Source: Treponema sp.
GTDB taxonomy: Bacteria; Spirochaetota; Spirochaetia; Treponematales; Treponemataceae
NCBI GenBank assembly: GCA_017421145.1
Contig: JAFOTA010000011.1
Span: forward strand, 1 to 9,532
DNA length: 9,532 nt
Direction of reading: 5' to 3'
This document shows positions 1 to 6,414 of the stretch, one piece after another. The translations under genes and the position numbers were made by a program. Positions within the stretch are counted from its first letter, which is position 1; every line of letters begins with the position of its first letter. Under the pieces are notes generated by a model. It was not told the origin of the DNA and ran no database searches. It saw only the letters and a program-made list of their open reading frames with translations.

Positions 1-392
1 ACAACTGGTGGCTCCGTCAGTGCCCGAAAGTCCTTGAGCTTGATTTCGTCGATGGAATCAAACGTGCGGACAGGGACAACGCAATCGACGTGTACATCGG
101 AGACGAATACATGGATGTCCTTGGCGAAGGAAAATGGCAGAAAATCTTCAAGACCAAGCCTAGCGTGTTTACAAAAGAAGAAAAGGCTGAATGGATTTCA
201 AAGAACACCGACGTTGCACTTGGAAGCGACGCATTCTTCCCGTTCGGCGACAACATTGACCGCGCACACAAATCAGGCGTAACGGCAGTTGTTCAGCCAG
301 GCGGCTCAGTCCGTGACGATCTTGTTATCGAAGAAGCCGACAGCTACAACATGACCATGTGCTTCAACGGCATCCGTCTGTTCCACCACTAA
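1..392 (+). CDS. purH: PurH-type AICAR transformylase, C-terminal fragment
   Basis: This is the 3' end of a gene whose 5' part lies outside the window; the reading frame runs from base 3. The product formylates AICAR with 10-formyl-THF in the cytoplasmic purine pathway. The visible 129 residues begin NWWLRQCPKVLEL and continue through KRADRDNAIDVYI, then GSDAFFPFGDNIDRAHKSG and a VQPGGSVRDD segment, ending GIRLFHH. The SDAFFPF, DNID and QPGGS(V/I)RD blocks are hallmarks of the AICAR-transformylase domain. The NWWLRQ-PKVL segment and the RLFHH ending resemble the short, roughly 390-residue transformylase proteins of clostridia and relatives more than the classic bifunctional PurH. I cannot tell whether an IMP-cyclohydrolase domain is present upstream. 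A hairpin terminator follows 11 bases after the stop. Confidence 0.93.
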   Translation, partial: NWWLRQCPKVLELDFVDGIKRADRDNAIDVYIGDEYMDVLGEGKWQKIFKTKPSVFTKEEKAEWISKNTDVALGSDAFFPFGDNIDRAHKSGVTAVVQPGGSVRDDLVIEEADSYNMTMCFNGIRLFHH

Positions 393-402
393 TCCAAAAA
401 AC

Positions 403-440
403 ATGCTGCCCATCAATACTCGTTGCTTGGGCGGCATTTT
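403..440 (+). terminator. Rho-independent terminator after purH
   Basis: A 9-bp stem (403-411 with 429-437) contains one G-U wobble, has a 17-base loop, and runs into a short T-tract (437-440). It lies just after the purH stop and before the next promoter, so it separates purH from the toxin-antitoxin genes. The T-tract is short, so efficiency is uncertain. Confidence 0.7.
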
Positions 441-471
441 ATGAAAAAGCAATGTAAATCATTAAGAATCG

Positions 472-480
472 TGATATAAT
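472..480 (+). promoter_or_regulatory. Extended -10 promoter of the toxin-antitoxin pair
   Basis: A perfect TGaTATAAT extended -10 element is seen, with TG at 472-473 and TATAAT at 475-480. No good -35 box is found at the usual distance (452-457 is ATGTAA), which fits the extended -10 class. The predicted start (about 486-488) falls at the edge of the SD sequence GGAGGA (488-493), so the mRNA leader would be only about 14 bases. Confidence 0.6.
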
Positions 481-500
481 GACATTCGGAGGAACGGAAC

Positions 501-725
501 ATGACAAGCATAAACGCATACTACGATGGACACGGTTATGTCACGGAAGGCAATGTTGTCGCAAAGCAAAATCAGCGGGTAATAATAACCTTTCTTGATG
601 ATTTTGTACCGGAACGCGAAAAAAAATCTCTTGAAGACATAAAAAAATATATGAATGGAAGTTCCAAATCTGTTCCCGACGGCATTTCAACGCTGGAATA
701 TATCCGCCAGCTGCGTGAGGACTAA
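501..725 (+). CDS. Putative antitoxin (VapB-like)
   Basis: This encodes a 74-residue protein, preceded by SD GGAGGA seven bases before the ATG. The N-terminal half (INAYYDGHGYVTEGNVVAK, then QRVIITFLDD) has the alternating hydrophobic pattern of a small beta-rich swapped-hairpin or AF2212-like antitoxin domain. The C-terminal half (from about residue 40) is charged and helical, ending LEYIRQLRED, as expected for a tail that binds a toxin. Its stop is immediately followed by the ATG of a PIN-domain gene with no spacer, the usual order and coupling of type II modules with antitoxin first. I infer that it neutralises that toxin and may repress its own promoter. The family is not securely recognised from sequence; the role rests largely on position and size. 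Confidence 0.72.
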   Translation: MTSINAYYDGHGYVTEGNVVAKQNQRVIITFLDDFVPEREKKSLEDIKKYMNGSSKSVPDGISTLEYIRQLRED

Positions 726-1139
726 ATGCGCAAAATCTATTTCGACACCGGTCCCTTAATCTATTTTCTGGATGATGAAAAACCGTTCTCTGATAAAGTC
801 GCAGCCTTTATTTTCAATCACCAGAATGAAGACGATTTTTACATGACCTCGACAATTACAGACGCAGAATATCTTGTCTATCCATATAAAATGCAGGATT
901 TTTCAAAAACAAGAGGCTACGAATCATTCCTTTCTGATTTCGGCTTTCAGGTTGTTGAACCAAACCGTGCAATCACACATCTGGCAGCTGAACTGCGTGC
1001 AAAATATCAAGGACTGAAAGGTATGGATGCCATTCATTTGGCCACTGCCATATATTTCAAGTGCGACATATTTCTTACGAATGATTCCCAATTACATCAA
1101 GTGTCCGAAGCAAACGTTGTATTGGTTGACAACTTATAA
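726..1139 (+). CDS. PIN-domain ribonuclease toxin (VapC-like)
   Basis: This encodes a 137-residue protein that is a complete PIN domain. The acidic metal-binding residues are all visible: D7 in YFDTGPLIYFLD, E48 in ITDAEY, D101 in GMDAIHLATA and D120 in LTNDSQL. PIN toxins are Mg2+/Mn2+-dependent RNases that cut tRNA or rRNA and halt translation when the antitoxin is lost. The gene starts on the base after the upstream antitoxin stop, so translation is probably coupled, since no separate SD stands out beyond gcgtgagga. The catalytic set is intact and the length is normal, so the toxin looks functional. The module sits between the purH terminator and a convergent lgt gene, which fits an inserted accessory cassette, but no flanking repeats are seen. 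The RNA target cannot be predicted. Confidence 0.88.
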   Translation: MRKIYFDTGPLIYFLDDEKPFSDKVAAFIFNHQNEDDFYMTSTITDAEYLVYPYKMQDFSKTRGYESFLSDFGFQVVEPNRAITHLAAELRAKYQGLKGMDAIHLATAIYFKCDIFLTNDSQLHQVSEANVVLVDNL

Positions 1140-1182
1140 AAAAATCCGGCTGTCTCACATGAAGGCAACCGGATTTATTCTT
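1138..1182. terminator. Bidirectional terminator between vapC-like gene and lgt
   Basis: There is a perfect 8-bp stem, AAATCCGG (1142-1149) with CCGGATTT (1169-1176). On the plus strand it is followed by a T-rich stretch (to about 1185). On the minus strand it is followed by seven consecutive T (complement of 1138-1144). It therefore serves both the toxin gene and the convergent lgt. The minus-strand T-run overlaps the toxin stop codon. Confidence 0.8.
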
Positions 1183-1188
1183 TCTATT

Positions 1189-1224
1189 GGGAACCTCTAA
1201 AAACTTCAGTTTTTATAGATGCCC
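1189..1224. repeat. Imperfect inverted repeat at the 3' end of lgt
   Basis: Two 16-base arms (1189-1204 and 1209-1224) around a TTCA loop pair with three mismatches, including a perfect 7-bp inner part (TAAAAAC/GTTTTTA). The outer arm touches the lgt stop codon (1224-1226). No T-run follows on the minus strand, so it is more likely an mRNA 3' hairpin than the main terminator, which is the neighbouring 1142-1176 stem. Confidence 0.5.
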
Positions 1225-2264
1225 TATTTCTTTTCAGATTTTTTGCTTGGCTTGGATTTTTCAATACCGTTGTCCGCTTCCAATGCCTTTTCCTTCATTT
1301 TTTTGTCCCTGAGCCAGAGCGCGAACATGAGACCGAGGCCGCCCACGATCATTATGAAGCAGAAAATCTGGCCGGTGCTTATGTTCATCAATGACGTGTT
1401 CCTTGCAAGCTCCTTGCTTCCGTCCGAGCTGATTCTGAATCCCAAATCTGCATCCGGTTCACGGAAATATTCAATCACAAAGCGCACCACTCCGTAACCA
1501 GTGCAGTACAAAGATCCGATGAATCCGTCGAAAGGCTTCCGTTTACGAAGGTTCCAGAGCAAGGTTCCAAGGAAGACGCCCTCAAACAACGCTTCATAGA
1601 GCTGGCTTGGATGACGCGGAAGATTTACCAAAGTCGCTCCCTCAGGTGCCGTCATGCCAATTTTTGCCATGATTTCCTGAACCCAGTCCTGCGCCACCGG
1701 AAATTTTTCTGCCGCCGGGAAAACCATTCCCCAAGGCATGGTCGTAACACGTCCGTAAAGCTCACCGTTAAGGAAATTTCCAAGACGGCCAAACGTGTAG
1801 CCAATGGGAATCGCCACGCTCATAACGTCAATCCATTTCCACGTATTCTTTTTGTGAACCTTGCACCAGACAAGCATCCCGATCAATCCGCCGATGAAGC
1901 CTCCGTGGTATGACATTCCGGCAAGCCCCGTGAATTTTTTTGTCTCAGGATCAAACGGCCATAGAATCAGCCACGGCTTTTTCCAATAGACTCCGCTCGT
2001 GTCGTATACAAGAGTTGAAAAAATCCTCGCTCCCAAAAGAAGTGCGACTATTCCCCACGCCAAAAAACTGAAAAGCTCGTCCTCGGTCGCTTTATGGTCG
2101 GGAGTGTCAAGAAGCCCTTCCTTGCGCTCTTTTTTCAAAACCAAATATGCTGTTCCGAAAGCAAAAACATACATCAATCCGTACCAACGGATCAAACTCA
2201 GCACCGGAACGTTCGGAAAAATCTCCGGGTGAATCCAAGATGGATAATTTATATAAAGTGGCAT
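1224..2264 (-). CDS. lgt: Prolipoprotein diacylglyceryl transferase
   Basis: Lgt transfers a diacylglyceryl group from phosphatidylglycerol to the lipobox cysteine of prolipoproteins in the inner membrane, the first step of lipoprotein maturation. The 346-residue product has several hydrophobic spans and the family motifs: R26-W-Y-G, the GMSYHGGFIGG block with H120 (equivalent to E. coli H103), the full signature GRLGNFLNGELYGR at 159-172 (R160 and N163 match E. coli R143 and N146), HPSQLYEALFEG, and EYFREPDADLG near the C-terminus. It is longer than E. coli Lgt (about 290) because of a short insertion before the GMSYHGG block and a lysine-rich cytoplasmic tail ending KPSKKSEKK. The ATG is preceded by SD AAGGAA (2271-2276) at six bases. 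It lies 47 bases after the MinD-like gene on the same strand and may be read through from it, since no promoter of its own is evident. Confidence 0.97.
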   Translation of the reverse strand: MPLYINYPSWIHPEIFPNVPVLSLIRWYGLMYVFAFGTAYLVLKKERKEGLLDTPDHKATEDELFSFLAWGIVALLLGARIFSTLVYDTSGVYWKKPWLILWPFDPETKKFTGLAGMSYHGGFIGGLIGMLVWCKVHKKNTWKWIDVMSVAIPIGYTFGRLGNFLNGELYGRVTTMPWGMVFPAAEKFPVAQDWVQEIMAKIGMTAPEGATLVNLPRHPSQLYEALFEGVFLGTLLWNLRKRKPFDGFIGSLYCTGYGVVRFVIEYFREPDADLGFRISSDGSKELARNTSLMNISTGQIFCFIMIVGGLGLMFALWLRDKKMKEKALEADNGIEKSKPSKKSEKK

Positions 2265-2274
2265 AACTTTTTCC

Positions 2275-2306
2275 TTAATAAGGGCACCCGAAAAAGAGGA
2301 TGCCCT
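2275..2306 (-). terminator. Hairpin between minD-like gene and lgt
   Basis: A stem AGGGCA (2281-2286) with TGCCCT (2301-2306) continues by two more pairs after one mismatch, around a purine-rich loop. On the minus strand it is followed only by TTATT, a weak T-tract, and then by the lgt SD. It may be a leaky terminator or an intercistronic hairpin that lowers lgt expression relative to the upstream gene. Confidence 0.5.
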
Positions 2307-2311
2307 GTAAA

Positions 2312-3457
2312 TTAGACCTTATACCCTTTTCGGGCGGCATCGACCAGCTTTTTCTTAAGCAGTAAATTTTCCTTTTTAAGCTGGGTGATTTCAAACTGCT
2401 GCTGCTTGATTGCTTCCGCAAGTTCCCCGGTCGTAAGGGTTCCGCTTCCAATCAAATCCTCGACGTACGACATTTTCTGGCTGTAGTCCTCGCCTGCCTC
2501 TTCCGCTGCAATCTGGAAAGAAGTTTCGCTCGCCTGGGTTATGTCATATCCGGCATCAAACGAAAGCGTCTCAGAATGAAGGATTTTATCCGCAACACGG
2601 TAGATTCCCTGTGAAACCAAAGACTGGGGCTTGTATGCAATGATCGGGAGCCTTGAAGCAAGAGCCTTGTCCTGCAGGCTGTCCCGGTAGATTACGCCAA
2701 GGTGATCAAGGTTCAATCCAAGGAACTGCTGGCATGAACGCCTGATTTTGTTCGCACGGTCTGCATCTTTCGGGTCATCGATCATATTGAGGACAAGACG
2801 CGGACGGAATTCTGCCATGCGTGATTTGAACAGCGCGGTGTTCTTGGGATCCACGGTTTCCAGAGCCTCAACCAGCTTGGGGATATAAAGCCTCTGAAGC
2901 GATGCGGAATCCTTTTTCAGATTTTCAAGGTACTCATGTGCAGGCGTTCCCTTCCTGAATGTATTGTACATCATGCGGAACACGATGTTTTTCAGGAAAA
3001 GATATCCGTTCAAAGTTGCGGTGACAGTCGGTGCCGTAACGATGATTCCCTGCGGTGAAAGCAAGAACATGTCCAATATGGTAAGGTGGGTTCCTGCGCC
3101 CAGGTCAAGGACAAGATAATCAAAATCCTGGCTCTGGAAATTCCTTACAAGCTCATTCTTTTTGCTCGCCCGCAATGAAGTCAATCCGGGTATTTCCGAA
3201 TCTCCGGCTATAAAAAACACGTTCTCATAATCCGTCGGGGTTATGATTTCCTCAAAAGGTGTCTGACCGGTGAGATATGTTCCTATTCCTGTTTTTGGCG
3301 AAGTCTGTCCTATGACCAGATGGAGGTTGGAGGCCCCCAAGTCAAGGTCAACCAAGAGAACTTTTTTACCCGCCTGTCCTAAAGCTATTGCAAGATTCGC
3401 GCTGAGAAGTGACTTTCCCACGCCGCCCTTGCCGCTCGCAACTGGTATTATCTGCAT
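2312..3457 (-). CDS. MinD/ParA-family (FlhG-like) P-loop ATPase
   Basis: This encodes a 381-residue cytoplasmic ATPase of the SIMIBI MinD/Mrp/FlhG group. The deviant Walker A KGGVGKS lies at residues 10-16, switch I is DLDLGASNLH (37-46), and the Walker B-like segment is DYLVLDLGAGTHLTILD near residue 125. The family dimerises on ATP and positions division septa, chromosomes or flagella. Beyond the usual 250-300 residue core, this protein has an extra middle part (about 170-220, HEYLENLKKDSASLQRLY) and a C-terminal coiled coil rich in K, E, L and Q (EITQLKKENLLLKKKL). It lacks an obvious MinD-type amphipathic membrane tail. I chose the ATG at 3457 because homologues begin MQIIPVASGKGGVGKS and a strong promoter places transcription start on this A; an in-frame TTG at 3496 lies upstream of that start. 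No minC, minE or flagellar gene is adjacent, so its cargo is unknown. Confidence 0.9.
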   Translation of the reverse strand: MQIIPVASGKGGVGKSLLSANLAIALGQAGKKVLLVDLDLGASNLHLVIGQTSPKTGIGTYLTGQTPFEEIITPTDYENVFFIAGDSEIPGLTSLRASKKNELVRNFQSQDFDYLVLDLGAGTHLTILDMFLLSPQGIIVTAPTVTATLNGYLFLKNIVFRMMYNTFRKGTPAHEYLENLKKDSASLQRLYIPKLVEALETVDPKNTALFKSRMAEFRPRLVLNMIDDPKDADRANKIRRSCQQFLGLNLDHLGVIYRDSLQDKALASRLPIIAYKPQSLVSQGIYRVADKILHSETLSFDAGYDITQASETSFQIAAEEAGEDYSQKMSYVEDLIGSGTLTTGELAEAIKQQQFEITQLKKENLLLKKKLVDAARKGYKV

Positions 3458-3463
3458 AAGGAT

Positions 3464-3492
3464 ATTGTATACCGAAAATACCGTAATGGCAA
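3464..3492 (-). promoter_or_regulatory. Promoter of the MinD-like gene, apparently leaderless
   Basis: On the minus strand TTGCCA (3487-3492) and TACAAT (3464-3469) are separated by exactly 17 bases. The transcription start predicted six to seven bases downstream falls at 3457, the A of the ATG. No SD is seen in the six bases between. It is back to back with the pyrB promoter. Confidence 0.7.
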
Positions 3493-3527
3493 CCAATGAA
3501 CCATCATTTCATGAGGATTACCAAGCA

Positions 3528-3556
3528 TTGAAATCAACGGGAAAAACCTATATACT
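3528..3556 (+). promoter_or_regulatory. Promoter of the pyrBIC operon
   Basis: TTGAAA (3528-3533), a 17-base spacer and TATACT (3551-3556) make a near-consensus sigma-70 promoter. The start is expected near 3563, giving a leader of about 70 bases before pyrB. An identical 8-mer TCATGAGG lies on both sides (3509-3516 and 3558-3565). Confidence 0.75.
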
Positions 3557-3563
3557 CTCATGA

Positions 3564-3600
3564 GGTGCATCGAAAAATTTCAGGAAAATCCGATGCTGCC
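3564..3600 (+). promoter_or_regulatory. Hairpin in the pyrB leader
   Basis: GCATCG (3567-3572) and CGATGC (3591-3596) form a perfect 6-bp stem that may extend by an outer GG/CC pair (3564-3565 with 3599-3600). An 18-base A/T-rich loop carries AGGA. A U-rich run (ATTGTTTTTCAGATTTTATC, 3602-3621) follows before the pyrB SD. It could be an attenuator or a translation-control element, but the U-run is not directly next to the stem, so a plain terminator is doubtful. Confidence 0.4.
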
Positions 3601-3658
3601 CATTGTTTTTCAGATTTTATCAGGGGGAACCTATGTTAACAGGCAGGCATGTTATTGA
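3593..3658 (+). other. Possible pyrB leader ORF (21 codons)
   Basis: An ATG at 3593, seven bases after AGGA (3582-3585), opens a short frame reading [20 protein letters not shown] and Y. It spans the U-rich part of the leader and ends at TGA 3656-3658, overlapping the pyrB start out of frame. Enterobacterial pyrBI has a leader peptide read across a U-rich pause region for UTP-sensitive attenuation; this looks similar in layout, but a chance ORF is quite possible. Confidence 0.2.
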
Positions 3659-4556
3659 GCCGGGTGATTTGTCAGTTTCGGAAATCGAGGAGATTTGTTC
3701 TTTGGCGGAACAGATTATTGTCAATCCGAATTCATTTCAAGATGTGTGTCGCGGGAAAATTCTTGCGACACTTTTTTTTGAGCCGAGCACAAGGACACGT
3801 CTTTCTTTTGAAGCCGCAATGCTGCATCTTGGCGGTTCCGTCGAAGGATTTGCCGACGCAAGCTACACTTCATCCACAAAAGGCGAAACGCTTGCAGATA
3901 CAATCCGCGTAGTAAGTTCATACGTCGATGTCATTGCGATGCGCACGCCAAAAGAAGGTGCCGCTCTGCTTGCATCCCAGTTCAGCGCATGTCCGGTCAT
4001 AAACGCAGGTGACGGAGGACACTACCATCCGACGCAGACTTTGACCGACCTTCTCACAATCCGTGCACTCCAAGGCGGATTCAGCGGACACACGATAGGA
4101 TTCTGCGGTGACCTGAAATTCGGACGCACGGTCCACTCCCTTGCAAAAGCCATGAGCCGCTATCCGAACAACAAATTCGTATTCATCAGCCCGAACGAAC
4201 TCACGCTCCCGGAATACTACATAAAAAGCGTTCTTGAACCGGCAGGAGTCCAGTACACCACGGCAGAAAGGCTTGAAACCGTAATCGGCGACCTGGACAT
4301 TCTCTACATGACACGCGTACAAAAAGAAAGGTTCTTCAACGAGCAGGACTACATAAGGCTCAAGGACAGCTACATACTTGACAAAACGAAAATGCAGCTT
4401 GCAAGAAAAGACATGATCGTACTGCACCCTCTCCCGCGCGTAAACGAAATTGCCCCGGAAGTGGACAATGATCCAAGGGCGGCATATTTCAAGCAGGTAA
4501 AATACGGAATGTACGCACGCATGGCGCTTATCTCAAAGCTCACCGGAAGCCTCTAG
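3633..4556 (+). CDS. pyrB: Aspartate carbamoyltransferase catalytic chain
   Basis: PyrB condenses carbamoyl phosphate and aspartate to N-carbamoylaspartate, the committed step of pyrimidine synthesis. The 307-residue product has the carbamoyl-phosphate loop [13 protein letters not shown] (STRTR at 52-56), the [12 protein letters not shown] motif in the middle, and HPLPR at 265-269 followed by [18 protein letters not shown], all standard ATCase features and typical in length. I place the start at the ATG at 3633, five bases after a strong SD AGGGGG (3622-3627). A TTG at 3603 in the same frame has no SD. It heads the operon, 39 bases before pyrI, and with PyrI should form the allosteric dodecamer. 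Its promoter and a structured U-rich leader lie directly upstream. Confidence 0.98.
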   Translation: MLTGRHVIEPGDLSVSEIEEICSLAEQIIVNPNSFQDVCRGKILATLFFEPSTRTRLSFEAAMLHLGGSVEGFADASYTSSTKGETLADTIRVVSSYVDVIAMRTPKEGAALLASQFSACPVINAGDGGHYHPTQTLTDLLTIRALQGGFSGHTIGFCGDLKFGRTVHSLAKAMSRYPNNKFVFISPNELTLPEYYIKSVLEPAGVQYTTAERLETVIGDLDILYMTRVQKERFFNEQDYIRLKDSYILDKTKMQLARKDMIVLHPLPRVNEIAPEVDNDPRAAYFKQVKYGMYARMALISKLTGSL

Positions 4557-4595
4557 AAAATTCATTGACATCGGTAAAAATTACAGGAGAAAACT

Positions 4596-5036
4596 ATGAT
4601 TAACATTGCAGAAATAAAGAACGGACTCGTAATCGACCACATACACGCAGGAAGCGGATGGAAAGTTTTCAAATGGCTCGGACTTGACAACGCACGCTTC
4701 ACCACCGCACTCATCGTAAACGCAGCTTCCCAGAAATCAGGAAGAAAAGACATCATAAAGGTAGACAACATAATCAATATAGATTACAGCGTCCTCGGAT
4801 TCATAGACCCGAACATCACGGTCAACGTCATCCAGGATTCAAAGATTGTCCGCAAAATCAAAATGGAGCTTCCTGAAAAAGTGGAGAACGTCATGCAGTG
4901 CAAAAACCCACGCTGCATCACGATTACGGAGCATTATGTGCCGCAGGAATTCCGTCTGGTTGACAGGGCAAAAAAACAGTACCGCTGCTATTACTGCGAT
5001 GCATTGTACACAGCCGGAAACGTAGGGGAAGAATAA
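4596..5036 (+). CDS. pyrI: Aspartate carbamoyltransferase regulatory chain
   Basis: This encodes the 146-residue regulatory subunit that binds nucleotide effectors (ATP, CTP, UTP) and contacts PyrB catalytic trimers. The N-terminal allosteric domain contains the conserved NGLVIDHIHAGSG stretch (residues 9-21). The C-terminal zinc domain keeps all four cysteines, C102, C107, C131 and C134, with the same CX4C and CX2C spacing as E. coli C109, C114, C138 and C141. The ATG follows SD AGGAGA (4585-4590) at five bases. The stop overlaps the pyrC start as TAATG, so pyrC translation is likely coupled. Both chains being intact implies feedback-regulated ATCase rather than the unregulated PyrB-only form. 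Confidence 0.97.
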   Translation: MINIAEIKNGLVIDHIHAGSGWKVFKWLGLDNARFTTALIVNAASQKSGRKDIIKVDNIINIDYSVLGFIDPNITVNVIQDSKIVRKIKMELPEKVENVMQCKNPRCITITEHYVPQEFRLVDRAKKQYRCYYCDALYTAGNVGEE

Positions 5037-6400
5037 TGGAAAAGCCTCTTTTGATTTACAACGCCCGCCTTGTTGACAAGGACATGGACGCAAAAAAATC
5101 TTCAGTCCTCATCCGCAAAGGAAAAATCGACGGATTTCCCTCAGCAGAAGCAGTTAAAGAATTTTTAAAAGATTCTTCCATTGATAAGCTCGATGCCAAG
5201 GGAATGATCGTCATGCCGTCTTTCATTGACATGCACGTTCACATGAGGGATCCTGGGCAGACACAAAAAGAAGATTTGGAATCAGGATGCCATGCAGCGG
5301 TTGCAGGAGGATTCGGAACCGTCGTGCTTATGCCGAACACAAATCCCGTAATCAGCAGCCAAAAAGATGCGGAAAAAAACATGGACAAAGCCGAAAAGCT
5401 CGGTCTGCTGAAAGTATTTCAGTCGGTGAGCATAACGAAAGGATTCGACGGAAAAAACACGGAGCATATTGATTCGCTCGACAAAAAAACCGTGCCTCTC
5501 ATTACCGAAGACGGACATGAAGTTACGGATTCTGCAGTCATGCTTGAAGGAATGAAAAAAGCAGCTGCAAAAAAAATAATAGTTTCATGCCACTCAGAAG
5601 ATCCGTTCCTTGCATCAGAAGCAAAACCGCTGCGCAAAAACGCTCTTGATCTTCTCAACAAAAACAAGCCTTCAGCAGAAGACAAAAAGAATGCAAAAAA
5701 ATATCTTCAGGAAGCAAACTCAATTCTTGCAGCAGCAGAAGATTGCGCCACGTTCAGAAACATCCGCCTTGCAGAAGATGCAAAAGTGCACGTTCACCTC
5801 TGCCACGTGAGCACCAAACAATCGCTTGATGCAGTCCGCCGCGCAAAACAAAACGGACAGAACGTAACATGCGAAGTAACTCCGCACCATCTTGGCCTTA
5901 ATTCCGAAACGGCAGCCACTTGCTTCCAGATTGTAAATCCGCCGCTCAGACCGGAAACAGACAGGCTTGCAGTAATAGCCGCACTCAAAGACGGAACGGC
6001 AGATGTCATTGCAACCGACCATGCGCCTCACACAGCCCAGGACAAGGCATCAGGAAGCCCGGGATTTTCAGGACTGGAAACTGCATTTTCAGTCTGCTAT
6101 ACAGTGCTTTGCATTGAAAACGGAATGAAGCTCAAAACGCTCTCCGAAAAAATGTCCGCACGCCCGGCAGAAATCCTTGGACTTAAAAACGAGGGGCTTC
6201 TTGAAGAAGGTTTCGATGCAGACCTTGTTTTGATCGATCCTGAATCAACATGGACTGTGCGCGGTGAAAATTTCCAGAGCAAGGGAAAATACACTCCGCT
6301 TGAAGGAAAAAAACTCACGGGAAAGATCGTTGCGACAATCTACAAAGGAAAATTCGTTTATAGGGCATACGGGTATAATATAGAAGCAATCGGGATTTAA
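5036..6400 (+). CDS. pyrC: Dihydroorotase (class I type)
   Basis: PyrC cyclises N-carbamoylaspartate to dihydroorotate, the third step of de novo UMP synthesis. The 454-residue amidohydrolase has the metal-binding HxH at H67 and H69 in DMHVHMRDPG, a MPNTNPV substrate segment, ITEDGHEVTD (the aspartate region that bridges metals in class I enzymes), SCHSED and HVHLCHVS for the other metal histidines, NPPLR, and the catalytic aspartate D328 in ATDHAPH. A SGSPGFSGLETAF loop follows. A lysine-rich helical insert lies around residues 200-235. The start ATG overlaps the pyrI stop by one base and uses a GGGGAAG SD inside pyrI. The remaining pyrimidine genes (carAB, pyrD, pyrE, pyrF) are not in the window. 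Confidence 0.96.
   Translation: MEKPLLIYNARLVDKDMDAKKSSVLIRKGKIDGFPSAEAVKEFLKDSSIDKLDAKGMIVMPSFIDMHVHMRDPGQTQKEDLESGCHAAVAGGFGTVVLMPNTNPVISSQKDAEKNMDKAEKLGLLKVFQSVSITKGFDGKNTEHIDSLDKKTVPLITEDGHEVTDSAVMLEGMKKAAAKKIIVSCHSEDPFLASEAKPLRKNALDLLNKNKPSAEDKKNAKKYLQEANSILAAAEDCATFRNIRLAEDAKVHVHLCHVSTKQSLDAVRRAKQNGQNVTCEVTPHHLGLNSETAATCFQIVNPPLRPETDRLAVIAALKDGTADVIATDHAPHTAQDKASGSPGFSGLETAFSVCYTVLCIENGMKLKTLSEKMSARPAEILGLKNEGLLEEGFDADLVLIDPESTWTVRGENFQSKGKYTPLEGKKLTGKIVATIYKGKFVYRAYGYNIEAIGI
6374..6379 (+). promoter_or_regulatory. Possible internal promoter -10 at the end of pyrC
   Basis: A perfect TATAAT lies 36 bases before the TTG start of the next gene, inside the last codons of pyrC. No convincing -35 box or TG extension accompanies it, so it may only reflect codons. 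If used, the leader would be about 29 bases. Confidence 0.25.
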
Positions 6401-6414
6401 CCGGGGAGGCACAT

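Noticed and set aside
403..413. 11-base match between the purH terminator arm and the pyrB leader (3593-3603)
   Set aside because: Several 11-base matches are expected by chance in a window this size, so no shared element is claimed.
3603..3632. N-terminal extension of pyrB from a TTG
   Set aside because: It lacks an SD and lies across the leader U-tract; the ATG at 3633 has AGGGGG at ideal spacing and matches family N-termini.
3918..4427. 169-residue open frame on the minus strand
   Set aside because: It is fully antisense to pyrB, whose protein is unmistakable; no SD or promoter and no recognisable domain.
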